Shown piece after piece: positions 1-11,904 of a DNA stretch of 64,000 nucleotides. Within the stretch, counting starts at the first letter, position 1, and every line of letters begins with the position of its first letter. Origin of the DNA: Trebouxia sp. TZW2008. Its lineage: Eukaryota; Chlorophyta; Trebouxiophyceae; Trebouxiales; Trebouxiaceae. Under the pieces are notes generated by a model. The model made no database searches. It was not told the DNA's origin and worked only from the letters and a program-made list of their open reading frames with translations. The DNA is taken from assembly GCA_002118135.1 (NCBI GenBank), contig BDIU01000062.1:1-64000 (forward strand). The letters are read 5' to 3'. Made by a program: the position numbers and the translations under genes.

Positions 1-111
1 GTTGTCACTGTAACGGAGGGACTTTGCAGTCAAAACCAACCGTTTTTGACAATTTTGTCGTTACATCGCGATTGTCACTGTAAAGGGCGTCGTTATAAAG
101 AGCTTTTACTG
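1..111. repeat. Partial TA-flanked inverted-repeat element (copy A)
   Basis: The right end reads AGCTTTTACTG followed by TA at 112-113. Read from the other strand it starts CAGTAAAAGCTCTTTATAAC, which resembles the terminal repeat of the dispersed family seen elsewhere in this window (CAGTGACTTCTC plus an AT-rich stretch). Two internal GTCACTGTA motifs are present. The left end lies outside the window, so length and target duplication cannot be checked. It lies in an intron, or downstream, of the truncated PP2C-kinase gene. Confidence 0.5.
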
Positions 112-175
112 TAGCAGATGTTTCCCTTCTATTGTATTGCTGTGGCTCAGGTGAGCACTCATATTGTGCAATCGT

Positions 176-300
176 TTCAATGGAGCATGCTGGCCTGGCA
201 AGCAGGGTTTCTGGAGGGTTTTTACTCAAAGATTTGCTCAGTGTCTAAAGGCTTTCATTGCTGTTGCATTGATGTGACTCAGGTGAGGCAAGCATGTTCT
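176..300 (-). repeat. Decayed copy of the kinase DFG/APE exon, downstream
   Basis: On the minus strand this segment matches the second half of exon 624-361 (the stretch from EQLYG to EALLAR, then the CCAGG donor) but contains stop codons and substitutions. It lies about 185 bp beyond the intact exon and is best read as an eroded tandem duplicate within the following intron. Confidence 0.6.
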
Positions 301-360
301 GCAGGGGCATGCTGACCCAGCACCTGTGCTAGAAAGTGTAGAGATTGTTGTGATGCTGAC

Positions 361-3300
361 CTGGCAAGGAGGGCTTCTGGAGGGGCATATTCAGCAGTTT
401 GTTCATCATCTGAGGGCCCTTCACTGCCATAAAGCTGCTCAGTGGAGTGTTTGTCAACAGCAGACCCAAAGTCTATCAGGCGCAGATGCAGGTCTCCCAC
501 TTGCAGAGGCCTGTTGGGCAATTGTCCAGGGCTTGGCTGTTGACATGCCGTGTCTGGAGACCCTTCCAAGCCATTGTCACAGGGGTGTATCAGTTTGATT
601 AGAAGGTTCTCTGGCTTGATGTCCCTGCAAACCCAGCAGTCTGCTCACTGTCTGAGGGCCTGTCACTGCCTCACAAATGCTCAATGGAATGCTTGTCAAC
701 AGCAGACCCAAAGTCTATCAGGCGCAGATGCAGATCTCCCATTTGCAGAGACCTATTGGGCAATTCCCCAGGATTTGGCTGTTGACATGCCGTGTCTGGA
801 GACCCTTCCAACCTGTTGTCACAAGGGTTGGTCAGTTTGATTAGAAGGTTCTCTGGCTTGGTTTGCCTGTAAAATCACTACTCTGCTCATGGTCTGAAGT
901 CCCTTACAGCTGATCAGCAAAGCGCTTCTCAACAGTAGATCCAAAATCTATCAGGCGCAGATGAGTCCATTTGGGGTTCTGGGTTTAAAAAGGTTGTGTG
1001 CAGACTACAGGCCCAATGCTGCACAGGCAGGGCAGACAGTACAGCGCTAAGCTGTAGATTTGAACACAGTTCAGTTGGTCAGGCATGTCACCTTTATGCA
1101 CCTGGCAAGGTCCATACCTCACTAGCCAGCATATGAAAAATGTAGGTGTAGATGTAGATGGTGCTGGAGTTGCGCATGTCACCTGTGTGTGATGTTGGCC
1201 TGCTGAAGCACAGCCAGGGCAGACAGCATTTGCTGCAGCAAGTCTCTTATCACTTCTTCACCTTGCAGCTGCTGCTTGAGGCTCCACCACCAATGGCTTG
1301 CCTCCATCATAGGAACCCACTGCAACAGCAATGGGTTCTTGAAGACAAAGAATGAGATCTAACACTTCACAATCACCCATTGCAGCAATAATGGATGATT
1401 GACGTGAAGAGCTGCAAGACAAGACTCCATAGAGATTCTCTGTAGCAGCCGTATAATGTTGACAATAGGAGGTGTGACTCCACTCCAGCAGTGTGAATGC
1501 TGTTGCCAGGTCAGCATGACTGAAGGGAACCCAAATAGTGTTCATGGTGTACTTTTCTTGCATTCATAAGAATGTAGGAACTCGCCTTTCCCAGAGGAGA
1601 GCAAGGGGCAACTGAGTGTAATCTATGCCTTACAACTCAATTAGCCTTGAGACAAATTTGGTGCTGATGGGCTTGATACAACTGCACATTGCTGCACAGG
1701 ATGCACTCAAGTCACAGAATGCTCTGACATATGATTGCAAGCCTGACATACAAGACAAGCTTGTTGAGGCTGGGGCGAGAGGGGAAGGGGGAGGTTTGCG
1801 GGTGGGGGAGTCAAAGTGTGTCCCAACTGCAACTGACCTGGGGCTCTTCAGGTGCCTCTTGGGAGCTTTGAGAGCCAGGCATGGATTCCTCAGATGGAGT
1901 GTCATCTTGCTGAGACCGTTCAGCCTGAGCTTCGTTGCCATCCAAACTTGGGTTGGCAGATGTTCTGCCTTGATGCACATGTGCCTGTTGAGAGCCTTCT
2001 GAGCCAGGCATGGATCCTTTGGATAGAGAATTGTCTTGCTGAGACTGCCCAGCCTGAGCTTCGTTGCCATTTGTATCTGGGTCAGCAGATGTTTTGCCTT
2101 GGTCTGCATGGGTAGTTGGCTGATCTGCTGGAGTGGCTTGATGATCTACAGCTGGCTGACTTGTCTCTGCAAGACCTGCATGTGTACTTGGCTGATCTGC
2201 TGTTTTGGCTTTATTTTTTGCAGATGTATCTGGCTCATCTGCCTCTACAAGGGGCGCTACCTGCGTCAATGCTGGATCTGCAATCTTGGCTGTACGTATA
2301 GGCTCTTGGCTAGATATCTTGGCTGCATGTATAGGCTCTTGGCTAGGAATCTTGGCTGGGTGTGTTGGTCTCTGATCTGCAGTCTTGAAGGCTGCCAGCT
2401 TCATGTCAGATGAAGTGGAAGGTGACTTGGCCGAATACATGCAGGAGTGAAGGGAGGCGCCTTCATCGTGAAACACTAGCCACATGTCTGGACCACTCTG
2501 CTGCATACAGTTGCACATCTGAGCAATCGAGCTTGATCTGAGATTAATGGCTCACACAACGGTACCTTGGTTTATGTTGACTTGTGTACTAAGCTTAAGA
2601 GCTTTGCTGTCGAGGGTCACCTTGCAATCACATGCTCTGCAGCCAAAAGTGCGCCACTCATGCTGCAAGGTCAAAGCGTTGCCATGCAACATCAGCCTGT
2701 CAATTGAGCGCAGCATACAACTACATGTGGATAGATGGTATGACAGAAGAAACATGAACCCTTGTGAAAGAATTAGAACCCACCTGGAAAGACTCCACAA
2801 AGCGCACCAGATGGTTTGAGGGCGCCTCATTGCTTGTGCAGTTTGTGCCAGCAGCTTCTTCATTGCAAGCCTGCAACAGTTGGCAATGATACGTTCGGGT
2901 GTCTTGCATAAGATGCTGGCATATATAGCTTTGCAATATGGCTGTGCTTTGCCAGAGCCAACAAAAGCTTGGCAAACAAGTACTGGCAGCATCTGGTGTT
3001 GCCGTCAATAGCACAGCCTGTGCCAAGGATAACTCGAAACAGACAGCAAGAATTGCGCAGGAGCCATCTGCATGCAACTTTGTTGCCAAGGTCTGCAGCT
3101 CAGACAAAAAGCTTTGTGTGATTGAATGCCATCATGAATCAACTGTCTGGTAGAGTGTGAAAAATCAAGTCAAGACAATTAACACAGTTGTACAATCGTA
3201 CATTATACAAGCTGACAGTGTGTTTCTTCGTTACTCAGCACAACAGGATTACATGTGCGGATCATCAGCCAGAAGCCTTATCTTAACACGCCCTTCCTCT

Positions 3301-6300
3301 GGTATGTACTACATTACAAGCGCTAGCTTGTCACATGGACAACAACCAATTGAGGATGCAAAGGTATGCGGTCAAGAAGTTTGTGACCTGCAGAATTAAA
3401 GCATTGTTTTGTAGAAGCCTGCCAAAGTACGCCTCTCTCATGCCAGCCAGTCTCACACTCGGGCCCCTCTCTGTGAAAACACGTTTGATGATGTACCTGC
3501 TGCTATCTGAGCCACTGCTGCCCTGCTGATCCTCCTGCTGCTGATTCTCCTGCTGACCTACAATCCCACCATGTGCTGAGCAGGCATACTCTGGCTTATG
3601 CAGGTTTGTGTGACAGCTGCAAGCTGGAGATGCCATTGGTACTGGCATACTTTGGCGGCTTGCAGGTGCAGCATAGCATGGTGGAGGTAGACTTGTGCAA
3701 GCTTCAAAGTGATGATGTAATGCCGGCATACTTTTGCAGTGTAGCATACAGTGTAGTAAAGCATGCTGCAGGCAGGCTCATGCAGTGACTGAAATGCAAG
3801 ATGACAGTCTGATGCTGGCGAACTGTAGACAGATAACAATATGATAATTGCATGTTTTGGCACCTTTGTGGTGTAGCATGTTATGCTGGAGGCAAGCATG
3901 TGCAGTACTCAGAGTACATTAACAGACGACAATACGATAATCTGGAAATACCTGTTGAAGCTTGCTCAGCACGCCACACCTCTCCAAAGCTACCTCGAGC
4001 AAAGTTGCGGCCCTTCTTGTACTTGCCCCAACCCTCATTGCCCTCTAGCCTCTGCTGATGCAGCAACCTCAGCTCTGATTGGCCAGAGCTTGACGCATCG
4101 CTGGCTGCGTGCAGCTGTTGTCTTGGGGACGGCAATTGATGTTGCTGGCCGTGGTCCAAACTATTGACCAATGGCATAGCAGAGAACACATCCGCTACTC
4201 GCATTGCATTGAAGTCATGCCAGTCCACCTTTCCATGGTTGATACCCTCGCCATGACTGTCAGGGACAGCATCTGACTGCGCAGCGCTAGCAGCAGCTGA
4301 AGCATGGCAGTCCTGAGAGTCCCATGCACAGCTGAATGGCAACAGCATCTGACTGCTGCGGAGCTGCAATATGCTGCCTGGACTGAGAGCAAGGGCAGAG
4401 CCTGAGGCCTGAGTATACAGCAAAGCCTGGTCAGTGGCATAGTCACTGTCAGTGCTGCTGCTGAAGCCTTGAGAAGTGGCAAAGCTCGGCCAGCTCGGCT
4501 GTAGCCAAAGCGACATTGAGCCTAGCACTGGCATGCCTGTCCAACTGGCATGGATGTGGTCAGCGTAGCGTGGCAGGCTGGCCATTTGGCTGAGCAGCTT
4601 GTACTGCTTGCTGCTTCCTTTGTGCTCTGGGGCAGACCCTGAAATGATGAGGCTGTTGTCCTGCCAGAGCACCATATTTGCGTCGTCTGCCAGAGTTGGA
4701 AGCTCAGCAGGCACAGCTTGCAGGCTAACAGGCTCGTCTGCCAGAAATTGACTGTGGCTTGTTTGAAGCTCACCAGGCACAGCATGCAGGCCAGCAAGCT
4801 TGCTGCTTGTTTCTGAGGGAGAGTCTACTAACTGTGTCCTGGGCAGGAGCTTGGTGGCTGCTGACTGTGATTGCGTCTGCTGCACAGCGTGAGAGATGTC
4901 AGATGCTTGAGGGCTGATGTTGAGCACCACCACAGCAAGATTGTCTGACGAGCCAGCATCAAAAGCTGCCCTCTGAACGCTGTCAGCAACAGCTTGCTGG
5001 AGTGTGTCTGGGCCATGCACGTGTTGGATTTGCTGTGCTGCAGAAGTACCACAGCTTGAACAGCGCTCTTCATTGCTGCAGGTCTCAGAATCAACACTGC
5101 TGTATGAAGCATGAGAGTCCTCTGCACATGCCTCAGGAAGGTCCATGTCAGATGTTGCTTCTGTGGCCTGCTGAGGGCCATCACAGCTTGAACAGCACTC
5201 TTCATTGCTGCTGGTCTCAAAGTCAACACTGCTACATGAAGTATCAGAGTCCTCTGCGCATACTGCGCATGCGTCCGGAAGATCCATGTCAGATGTTGGT
5301 TCTGTGGGTTGCTGAGGTTGTGGTGGCATGAGTGGGATCACACTGATGCTTGGCAGCTGTAGTTCCTCACCTGCGTGATGCATGCTGAGCTGCTGTTACC
5401 ACCACCGTACGAGTTTGAGACACACTGTCCCAGCAGACAGGCTTTCCTACATGCCATCTGACGCACAACTGACATGGTGTACGTGACATGATGGGACAAC
5501 AATCAGGTGCTTGCGCAATGTTCATTGACCGTGATTGTAACCAGTTTCAGTGGCTGCGGCTAAATCCCAAACAGTCTCAGCAGACAGGCTTTCAAACACT
5601 CCATCTGACGCACAATTGACGTAAATGCTTCAAACTGCATGCATGCTGTATGCGACATGATGGGACAACAATCAGGTGAATGTGTGTTGTATATTGACTG
5701 TGGTTCTGACCTGCTTCAGAGGCTGCAGCCACATCACAAACTGTCTCAGCAGACAGGCTTTCAAAGACGCCATCCGATGCCAGCACCAGCCACCTGTCAG
5801 TCGCAGTGACATTGTGCCATTGCAGCTCAGGGTCAGATATGAGACCATACTGGCGGTAAGGCTTGTCTCCTATGGCCCTTGAGACTGCTAGTTCTCCTTG
5901 CAACCTTGCAGGACTTCCTGCAAGCTGAACACTGCTGACATCCTGTGGATTGCTGTATGCTGGTCAGGCTCAAAGGCCTTGCTACGCGCATGCAATCACT
6001 GAGCAACTGTCATTGAGCAACCTAATCGGTACAAATGCTGAACCACTACAGATGCAGGAAGACGGCTTGCTGTGATCAGAGCTACGGATCCTAGCAACGT
6101 TTCAAACCTGTATTTGAGACCTGTGGCAAATAAGACCTACTTGTTGCCGCGACAGAACTTGACCAGTGAGTATTGCTATTGCACATCAGTCAGGCAAGGT
6201 ATTGATGCTTACTGCATAAGGCAATGATAGCTTGCATAACAAAGTTGTTGTCATACATGCATGCAGCTAACAATGCTGCTGCGCATAAGAGCACAAGATT

Positions 6301-7322
6301 TGGAAGTCACTGGACGCCAGATGCTTGCCTGTGAGATGTGATGCCAGCAACTTGCTTACCTACACTTGCTGTGCTGACAAAACCGCCTGATGCCAGGATC
6401 CTTGCATACTCATCTTCTCTTTCAGGAGCATGGTTGACAGTCAGTTGCACAGCTTGCAGCTGGTGCAAGCTGTTTGCAGCAGCATTTGGTGACGTACGCT
6501 GTGCATGCTGGCTGTTCGAATTTGAAAGCTGCAGATGCTGACTGGCTGCTGCTGGCTCATGTTGTTGACAAAGGATGGCTTGGGAGTCCCCCAAGTGTCC
6601 TATCAGCACCTCTGTGCCAAAGTCAAGGGCCAAGACTGCTGTGGTGCCAAAATGACCATGCTGCAAATCTGCCTGCTTCAATACAGCAGCATCCACTGCT
6701 GCGACAGCTTTGTGTACACAGGCCTCCACAGCTTTACTGTACATACAGCCAGTGATTTGTGTTGTGCTCACTGAGACCAGTGCATGCTGATCAGTACACA
6801 GGCAAGGGCTCAAAAAGGGTGCGGTCCAGTTGTGCCATACACACCGTTTTGTGCAGGGTGTCTCAAGCATTTGCAAGCAAGACAGAGTCTGGACATGCAG
6901 CTCTGCAGCTGCAGTGGCTGCTGCATGACTGGCCCCATGGCCATCGAAAACAGCAGCAAACCTGCGAGCAGCGAAGTGTGGTGTTTGATTGGCTTATACG
7001 ACTACAAACTTTGCAGAGCAGCATTGTGAAGCCACATGTCACGAGTCTTGCATATGCCTGGCGTGCGTGAACTCGGTTGCAGGCACGCACACTGCTCTAT
7101 CCTCCATCTGCGCAAAACCGAGTCTGAAGGTAAGCATTTTCGGCACGTAGGTTGTACGTACTGTCGTCATAACACCCACAGTCCACGCACCTGTGATCTC
7201 CTACCCTGCCGCAAAGCAAGACCACAAGCGGCGGTGTCGGGCGCAGCTGAAACCTCTGCAAGTCTGATCTTCCTGCCAGTCTGAGCTGCTGTGGCGTACA
7301 GAGAGATCGTGGCCAAAGACAT
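361..7322 (-). CDS. PP2C phosphatase-protein kinase fusion (3' end outside window)
   Basis: This gene encodes an N-terminal PP2C-type Ser/Thr phosphatase fused to a C-terminal protein kinase, the architecture of plant PP2C51-like proteins. Exons on the minus strand: 7322-7191, 7107-7043, 6961-6360, 5917-5711, 5370-3952, 3557-3388, 2870-2784, 2500-1838, 1319-1183 and 624-361; about 1,250 residues are visible. PP2C metal-site motifs are present: FDGHG, GHLGDS, LASDGVFES and SSDNLAVVVL. The kinase part shows a glycine loop (ARGSFGEVW), the VAIK-type lysine (YIIKRVF), HRDIKPENLL, DFG (RLIDFGSAVD) and YAPPEALL, so both halves look catalytically competent. The 1.4-kb exon carries a Ser/Cys/acidic insertion holding two imperfect copies inside the PP2C domain. 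Exon 2500-1838 adds about 190 low-complexity residues to the kinase N-lobe. A 108-bp in-frame intron inside 6961-6360 is possible. An upstream ATG at 7358 would lengthen the hydrophobic N-terminus. The rest of the kinase C-lobe lies beyond the left edge. Confidence 0.88.
640..965 (-). repeat. Two decayed tandem copies of the kinase HRD/DFG exon in the upstream intron
   Basis: The motif RLIDFGS recurs at spacings of 241 and 236 bp. The middle copy (about 640-855) keeps TKPENLLIKL and LRLIDFGSAVDKHSIEHL, then hits a stop; its HRD-side sequence is mutated. The upstream copy (about 860-965) keeps LRLIDFGSTVEKRFADQL before a stop. Both sit inside the intron 1182-625, so the intact exon is the one nearest the acceptor at 625. 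Confidence 0.8.
1772..1810 (+). other. G-rich tract with quadruplex potential
   Basis: Several runs of three to five G within 39 bases on the plus strand, that is C-runs in the transcript. It lies in the intron 1837-1320 of the PP2C-kinase gene, just inside the donor at 1837. Confidence 0.4.
5427..5690 (-). repeat. Two decayed copies of the PP2C exon end in the following intron
   Basis: The motif CAGCAGACAGGCTTTC, part of exon 5917-5711, starts at 5747 in the exon and recurs at 5578 and 5431 (periods 169 and 147). The flanking intron sequence CATGATGGGACAACAATCAG is copied too, so each unit carries the exon 3' end, the donor region and the intron start. The copies have point changes and are not needed to join exon 5917-5711 to exon 5370-3952, whose phases already agree. 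Confidence 0.8.
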
Positions 7323-7509
7323 CGTGAAGCACCTCACGAAGCAACTGATGAGGTTCATTGCTGCCTTTCATGACTTTAGCACCCCACAAAGTTCCTGTTG
7401 AACAAGCTTCGATGATCTTGGTCAAATGCATGGTTTCGGTGCGCGCTCAACGGAAACGATTGAACGCAAGGAATAGGTCAATGTATATAAAGTGACAAAA
7501 CAGTTGTTT
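7323..7509 (-). promoter_or_regulatory. Short spacer between HGD stop and PP2C-kinase start
   Basis: Only 187 bp separate the HGD stop codon from the PP2C-kinase ATG, both on the minus strand. It must hold the HGD 3' end and the PP2C-kinase core promoter. A TATA-like stretch (TTTATATA on the minus strand) lies at 7484-7491, about 160 bp before the ATG. If the ATG at 7358 is used the spacer is about 150 bp. Assignment as a TATA box is inference. Confidence 0.3.
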
Positions 7510-10500
7510 TCAGCTTGTGTTGTCATCAGCGCCTCTGAAGTGTGACTTGAGACCTTCCCAACACTTGTAGTAGTCCCTGTCTACATGAGGCGATCCAAGA
7601 GCAGCAGCTGTGATTCTTGGCATGTAGTTGGTCTCAAACATGAAGGCAAGGGTGTTTGCCTGGAGCTGCTTGGGTTCCTCATTGGTTTCCTGAATGGCTA
7701 GCTCATATGTGCTTGTGTCCGGCCCATGAGGTGTCATACACAGATGAAGACTGGCACCTGCGCAAGCATGCCAAGCTATTGGCAGAATCTGTCATTATAG
7801 CTTGGTCGCTCAGCTCACAATGCTCTTCACAGTGCCCATTGCCAAAGCATGCGATGGGCAGCAGTTTGTTTGCATACTTTTTTATGTGCTCCCACAGAGG
7901 TTTTGAAAAACGCAACAGGTCATATACATCAAAACTTGACATCTACACAAGCATGGCACGCTGTGCGAGAAGGAACAGTCCATGCTTTGAGGTGTCAAAG
8001 CGGCAGCATCTGTGTGAGGAAGCAGCCCAGCACGCCAAGCTATGCACAGGACACAACCTGTCTCTGCCAGTTGGTCCAAGCTATATCACTGTGCCTGCCC
8101 ATAAGCACTGCTTTTGCATATGCACTTGTAAGCCCAAGGCCTGGGTGCTGAAGAGAGTACAGCACAATTTCAATCATGTCGGACTGGACATCAACACAAA
8201 ACTCTCACAGGCTGCAATTGACATTGGCTTTGGCTTGCTTCACATTGCAAAGTCTGATTTTTGAAATCAACATCACTGCATGTAAAAGTTTGGGAGAGCT
8301 ACGAGCAAGTGTCTGGGTGGATTGTATCACCAGCCTGGGCAAAAATTGCAAATAAAAACTCACCTCCTGGCAGAAAGCCTTCCTGCTTTGCTTCATACAT
8401 GCCTCGGATAAGCCCCATGAACTCACTCATGGAGTTGCGATGATAGTATGGTGGTCGGAAAGTGTGCTGCGCCACAGTCCATCGCGGTGGGAAAATGACA
8501 AAGTCTGCTATTGCTGTGCCTGCAGCAGCAAAGCAGCGCTTGTCCTGTGCCAAGTCTTCAGAGCAGACTAGGACCGGGCATTGTCAAGGTGCACAAATTC
8601 AGACGCTGCACAACTTTAGACTGCTGAATATGTTTGCCCAGCAAGCTTGATTTGTTGTGCATACTGCAGAATTTTCTCTTTATAATGACTGCTGCGGCTG
8701 CCAAAATGATGGTCCTGATATCAAATTGCCCTTACTCAGAGATACCACTGCAGCCAAAATGTAGAGATTGATTCCCAGTTGCCAGGTCCTTACATCAAGG
8801 ATGTCTTTATATCGAGTGCCCCTACACGAAAGTGTGCTGTACAGGCTAGGTGATTTACATCAGGCCATGACATCAGGCGAGTACAGACCAATTGTGAGCA
8901 AAACTGCTCTTCAGTGACGACAGTCCTTAAAGAGACACGTACAGCAAGCTGGCCTGGCAAGACAAACTTATGCCACACACAGCTAGCACTTGTACCATGA
9001 ATTGTGGCATTTGTTGTGACTGAGGCAGTGGTACTGCAACAGCAGTCGAAACTTGAGCGCTTTTGCCTGTGGTATGGCGAATGATGCACATCAAATCAGG
9101 CAAGTGCAGACTCATATGTCATCAGAACTGCTGGGGTTTGATCTCAGTCTGGAAAGAACAGAATTTGCAGTGCGGGGTAGGAAGCCAGATGTGGCTCATC
9201 CTGGCTTGAAAGCACAGGTGAATCTGTCTGGCAACCTAAAGCAGCTGATCAGAGTTTGCCTCAAAGAACAGGGAACTGTCCTGTGATGTCAGGCTGAATC
9301 AGTCAAAGGAGCTTGAGCAGGCATCCCACCTGGAATGGCTGAAGGGCAAGTGAGGACTGTGAAGACGGAGGGATCAGGGTGGTCAAACGCCACTGCATTC
9401 ATGGGGCAGAATTTGCTGAGGTCATACTTGTATGGCGTGTAGTTGCCATGCCAAGCCACCACATTGAAGGGTGAAAAGGACTGCGCTGCTGAGAACAGCT
9501 CGCCCTCATACTTCTGCATGACTAGGTAGTGGCAAGTGCGGTCTTCAAAAAAGGCAACAGGCGTCTGGAAGTGACGTGCGTCGGCCAAGCCATTGCTACC
9601 TGCATCACAAGTAACTTCTTGCTCTCGCGCGATGATGCTGGTACCACTGTTGCTATCACTTGCCGACCATGGCATCTGAAAGTCAGGTGTTGGCTGGATT
9701 CACAGTTTCTCGAGCAAAGCATTTCAAGCTGTGTTCATGCTGAATGCCACAGCTTGCACAGACATCATACAGGCAAAGACATACACAGTCGCTTTCACCC
9801 CACTTGGCACAGGCGGTGTACACATATGCAAAAATTTTGGAGGTATGCAGCTACACGAAGGTATCATTATCAACAGCACTGAGGCTGACCTATGGCCGTA
9901 GATCTGGTAGCTCAAAGTGGCCATTGTAGACTACAAGCAAGAAGCCCTTGGTAATGTTGTGCAGCTGCTGAACATTCTTGTACTGTCCACAGCAACAAGG
10001 CTGACCTATAGGACCTAGATCAGGCAGCTCAAAGTGGCCATTGTAGACTTCAAGTACATAGCCCCTTGCTGCATTGGTCCCTTGCAACCCCACAGAGAAG
10101 CGCATGCCCCGCTGGATGACACAGATCTCCCCTGGGTCCACATCAAGCAGCCCAAACTCTGTTGTCACCCTGAGCGTCCCTGGTATCATTGATGTGTGAA
10201 TGAGTCAGTCAGTTGCCTTGTTTTGCTCCCTGATGCCCGACTGGGGGCATTAGACAGAATCATATCACACATAGCACGTGCCTCAACAGCTTTGTGCATG
10301 CAGGCTACATGGTGTAGGGTGAAACAAAGCACAGCTGGACTGCAAGTCAGCAAGTCAGCAAATCATGGGAATCAGCACAACTGCCTCGTGCGACTTGACA
10401 GACACCATACAGACAGAGCCTGCTGTTTATACCGCAGATGTCAGCTTGAGATGGCAGATACAGGTCAACAAGCACTGCAGCCTCTGTCGATGAGTCACAT

Positions 10501-11334
10501 GCTGGTTTGACTAGGTGACTAACCTTGCTGAGGCACAATGAGCATGTCCCCATCAGCATTGGCCAAGCAGGTGTTGTGCATTGACACACTAGCCGTGTAG
10601 ACATGGATCGCAAACCCATCCTTTTTGCCCGCACTGCCAGCGCCACAGATTGTGGTCAATCCTCGCACAAAATCTACAGAGTCAGATGGTATCGCAAAGG
10701 GCCTCCAGCGCAGCTGATTTGGTGTGATAACGCCTCTGTCAAACTCTCCTGCATCAGCATCAGCACAGTTGGAGGTCTTACTGGAAGAACGGAAGAATTT
10801 ACAATGCTGCAGTGACAGCCATGACAAATGCTGAGCTGACCTGAGAGGTGCTCAACCGGAAAGTCCAGAGGATGAAATGGTTCATGTGTCACTGAGGGGC
10901 GTATTCTATATAGCCACGAGCGCTTATTCTCTCTGAAGGCAGCATAGTGTCTTCAGCAAAGTGACAGACTAGGTTATATGCCAGCACACTTTGCCCGTAT
11001 GTCACCTTCGAGGTGCTGTGAAGGCTGTACCTGAAAGCTGCTCAGCATACAGTCCAAGTGGTGCAACCTATAGGGCAGACACATTGTCAGTACAAACACA
11101 AGCGCAATTAGGCTGACAGTCCAGCGGTCATGACAGCACCATACTCTGGGATTGTTTTGCGCCCTTGGCAAAGATCCTGGGAGGGCCTCAGACTCAAAGT
11201 GATTGCCTGCAGCACTGAGAGTTTGAGCAAACACAACAAGTAAGGCATACTCTTTGACTTTGATCTGATCAACTGACCAAACACGTACCGAAGCCTGACA
11301 TGTATTGCAGATCTGGTGGCACATCGTTAGACAT
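7510..11334 (-). CDS. HGD: Homogentisate 1,2-dioxygenase
   Basis: The enzyme opens the ring of homogentisate to maleylacetoacetate in tyrosine catabolism, using Fe(II) and O2 in the cytosol. Nine exons join in phase: 11334-11289, 11206-11145, 11067-11006, 10932-10841, 10748-10524, 10179-10006, 9599-9330, 8519-8364 and 7757-7510. They give 444 residues, the usual family length. The N-terminus reads [16 protein letters not shown], then the conserved [17 protein letters not shown] and [15 protein letters not shown]. The iron ligands are visible: His337 in PPYYHRN, Glu343 in MSEFMG and His373 in MTPHGPD, two positions from human H335, E341 and H371. The start codon is set by the canonical N-terminus and a good donor. 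The 570-bp gap to the divergent MATE gene probably holds both promoters. Intron 7 carries a dispersed element and intron 6 a decayed exon copy. Confidence 0.96.
8667..8839. repeat. Dispersed inverted-repeat element (copy B) in an HGD intron
   Basis: The left end CAGAATTTTCTCTTTATAAT resembles the family terminus. The right end reads AAGTGTGCTG followed by TA. Internal motifs shared with other copies are GATTCCCAGTTGCC and CCTTACATCAAG. It is about 173 bp and lies in the intron 9329-8520. The termini are degenerate, so the borders are approximate. Confidence 0.55.
9890..9945 (-). repeat. Decayed copy of an HGD exon end
   Basis: The sequence encoding [11 protein letters not shown] plus the donor GTCAGCCT is repeated 117 bp downstream of the true exon end (10179-10006). 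The copy reads DLRP then a stop, so it cannot replace the exon in frame. It lies inside the intron 10005-9600. Confidence 0.8.
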
Positions 11335-11904
11335 CTCAGTCATCAGTGCCAATCAAGACTATACTCCGCGACCGTGCTTGCAAATGAATACCGCTCAAGG
11401 GACCAAAGATCCCTGTGGGCCCAAGTCGTCAATATAGCCTGTCGCGAACAAGGGTTGCAGCCGATGTACAAAATCAACACAGCTTAGAGCCAATGTCGAG
11501 GACAAACAAGGCGATGTCGTTCAGGATCTTGAGAGCTTTCGAGTGCCGTAGTGAATGCCGTATAACGAGTCAGCCTGAACGAAGTCGACAGTGAAGTTGG
11601 AACCTGAGTGTAGCCGCACGTGGACGTGAAGTGCGGCAGGTTCAGATATGGCGCCGCAAGATTCAACGCGGAACATCGCAGGTACCTCACGCTTGCACTG
11701 TGGGGTGCGCAGTCGACAAGGCACTATATATGGTTGCATCTGAGCAGACGTGTATCGTTTGCAACGCTGAACGCGCCATCTCGCTGCAGTTCACCTGATC
11801 AGCCGCATTCCAGCGAAAGCTACCGCAACTCTTCCGTATATCTCCACGATCAACTAGTGCAACGGCCCTTTGCTTACAGTTGAAGTCAACCCAGGCTAGG
11901 CAAT
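11335..11904. promoter_or_regulatory. Divergent promoter region between HGD and MATE
   Basis: The 570 bp between two start codons pointing outwards must hold both 5' regions. A TATATA at 11725-11730, about 175 bp upstream of the MATE ATG, is a possible core element for the plus-strand gene. I saw no further recognisable site. Confidence 0.4.

Noticed and set aside
1258..1563. 101-codon minus-strand open frame overlapping the kinase gene.
   Set aside because: It is in a different frame from the kinase. The in-phase exon 1319-1183 (ending NITHR) explains the sequence and matches the family.
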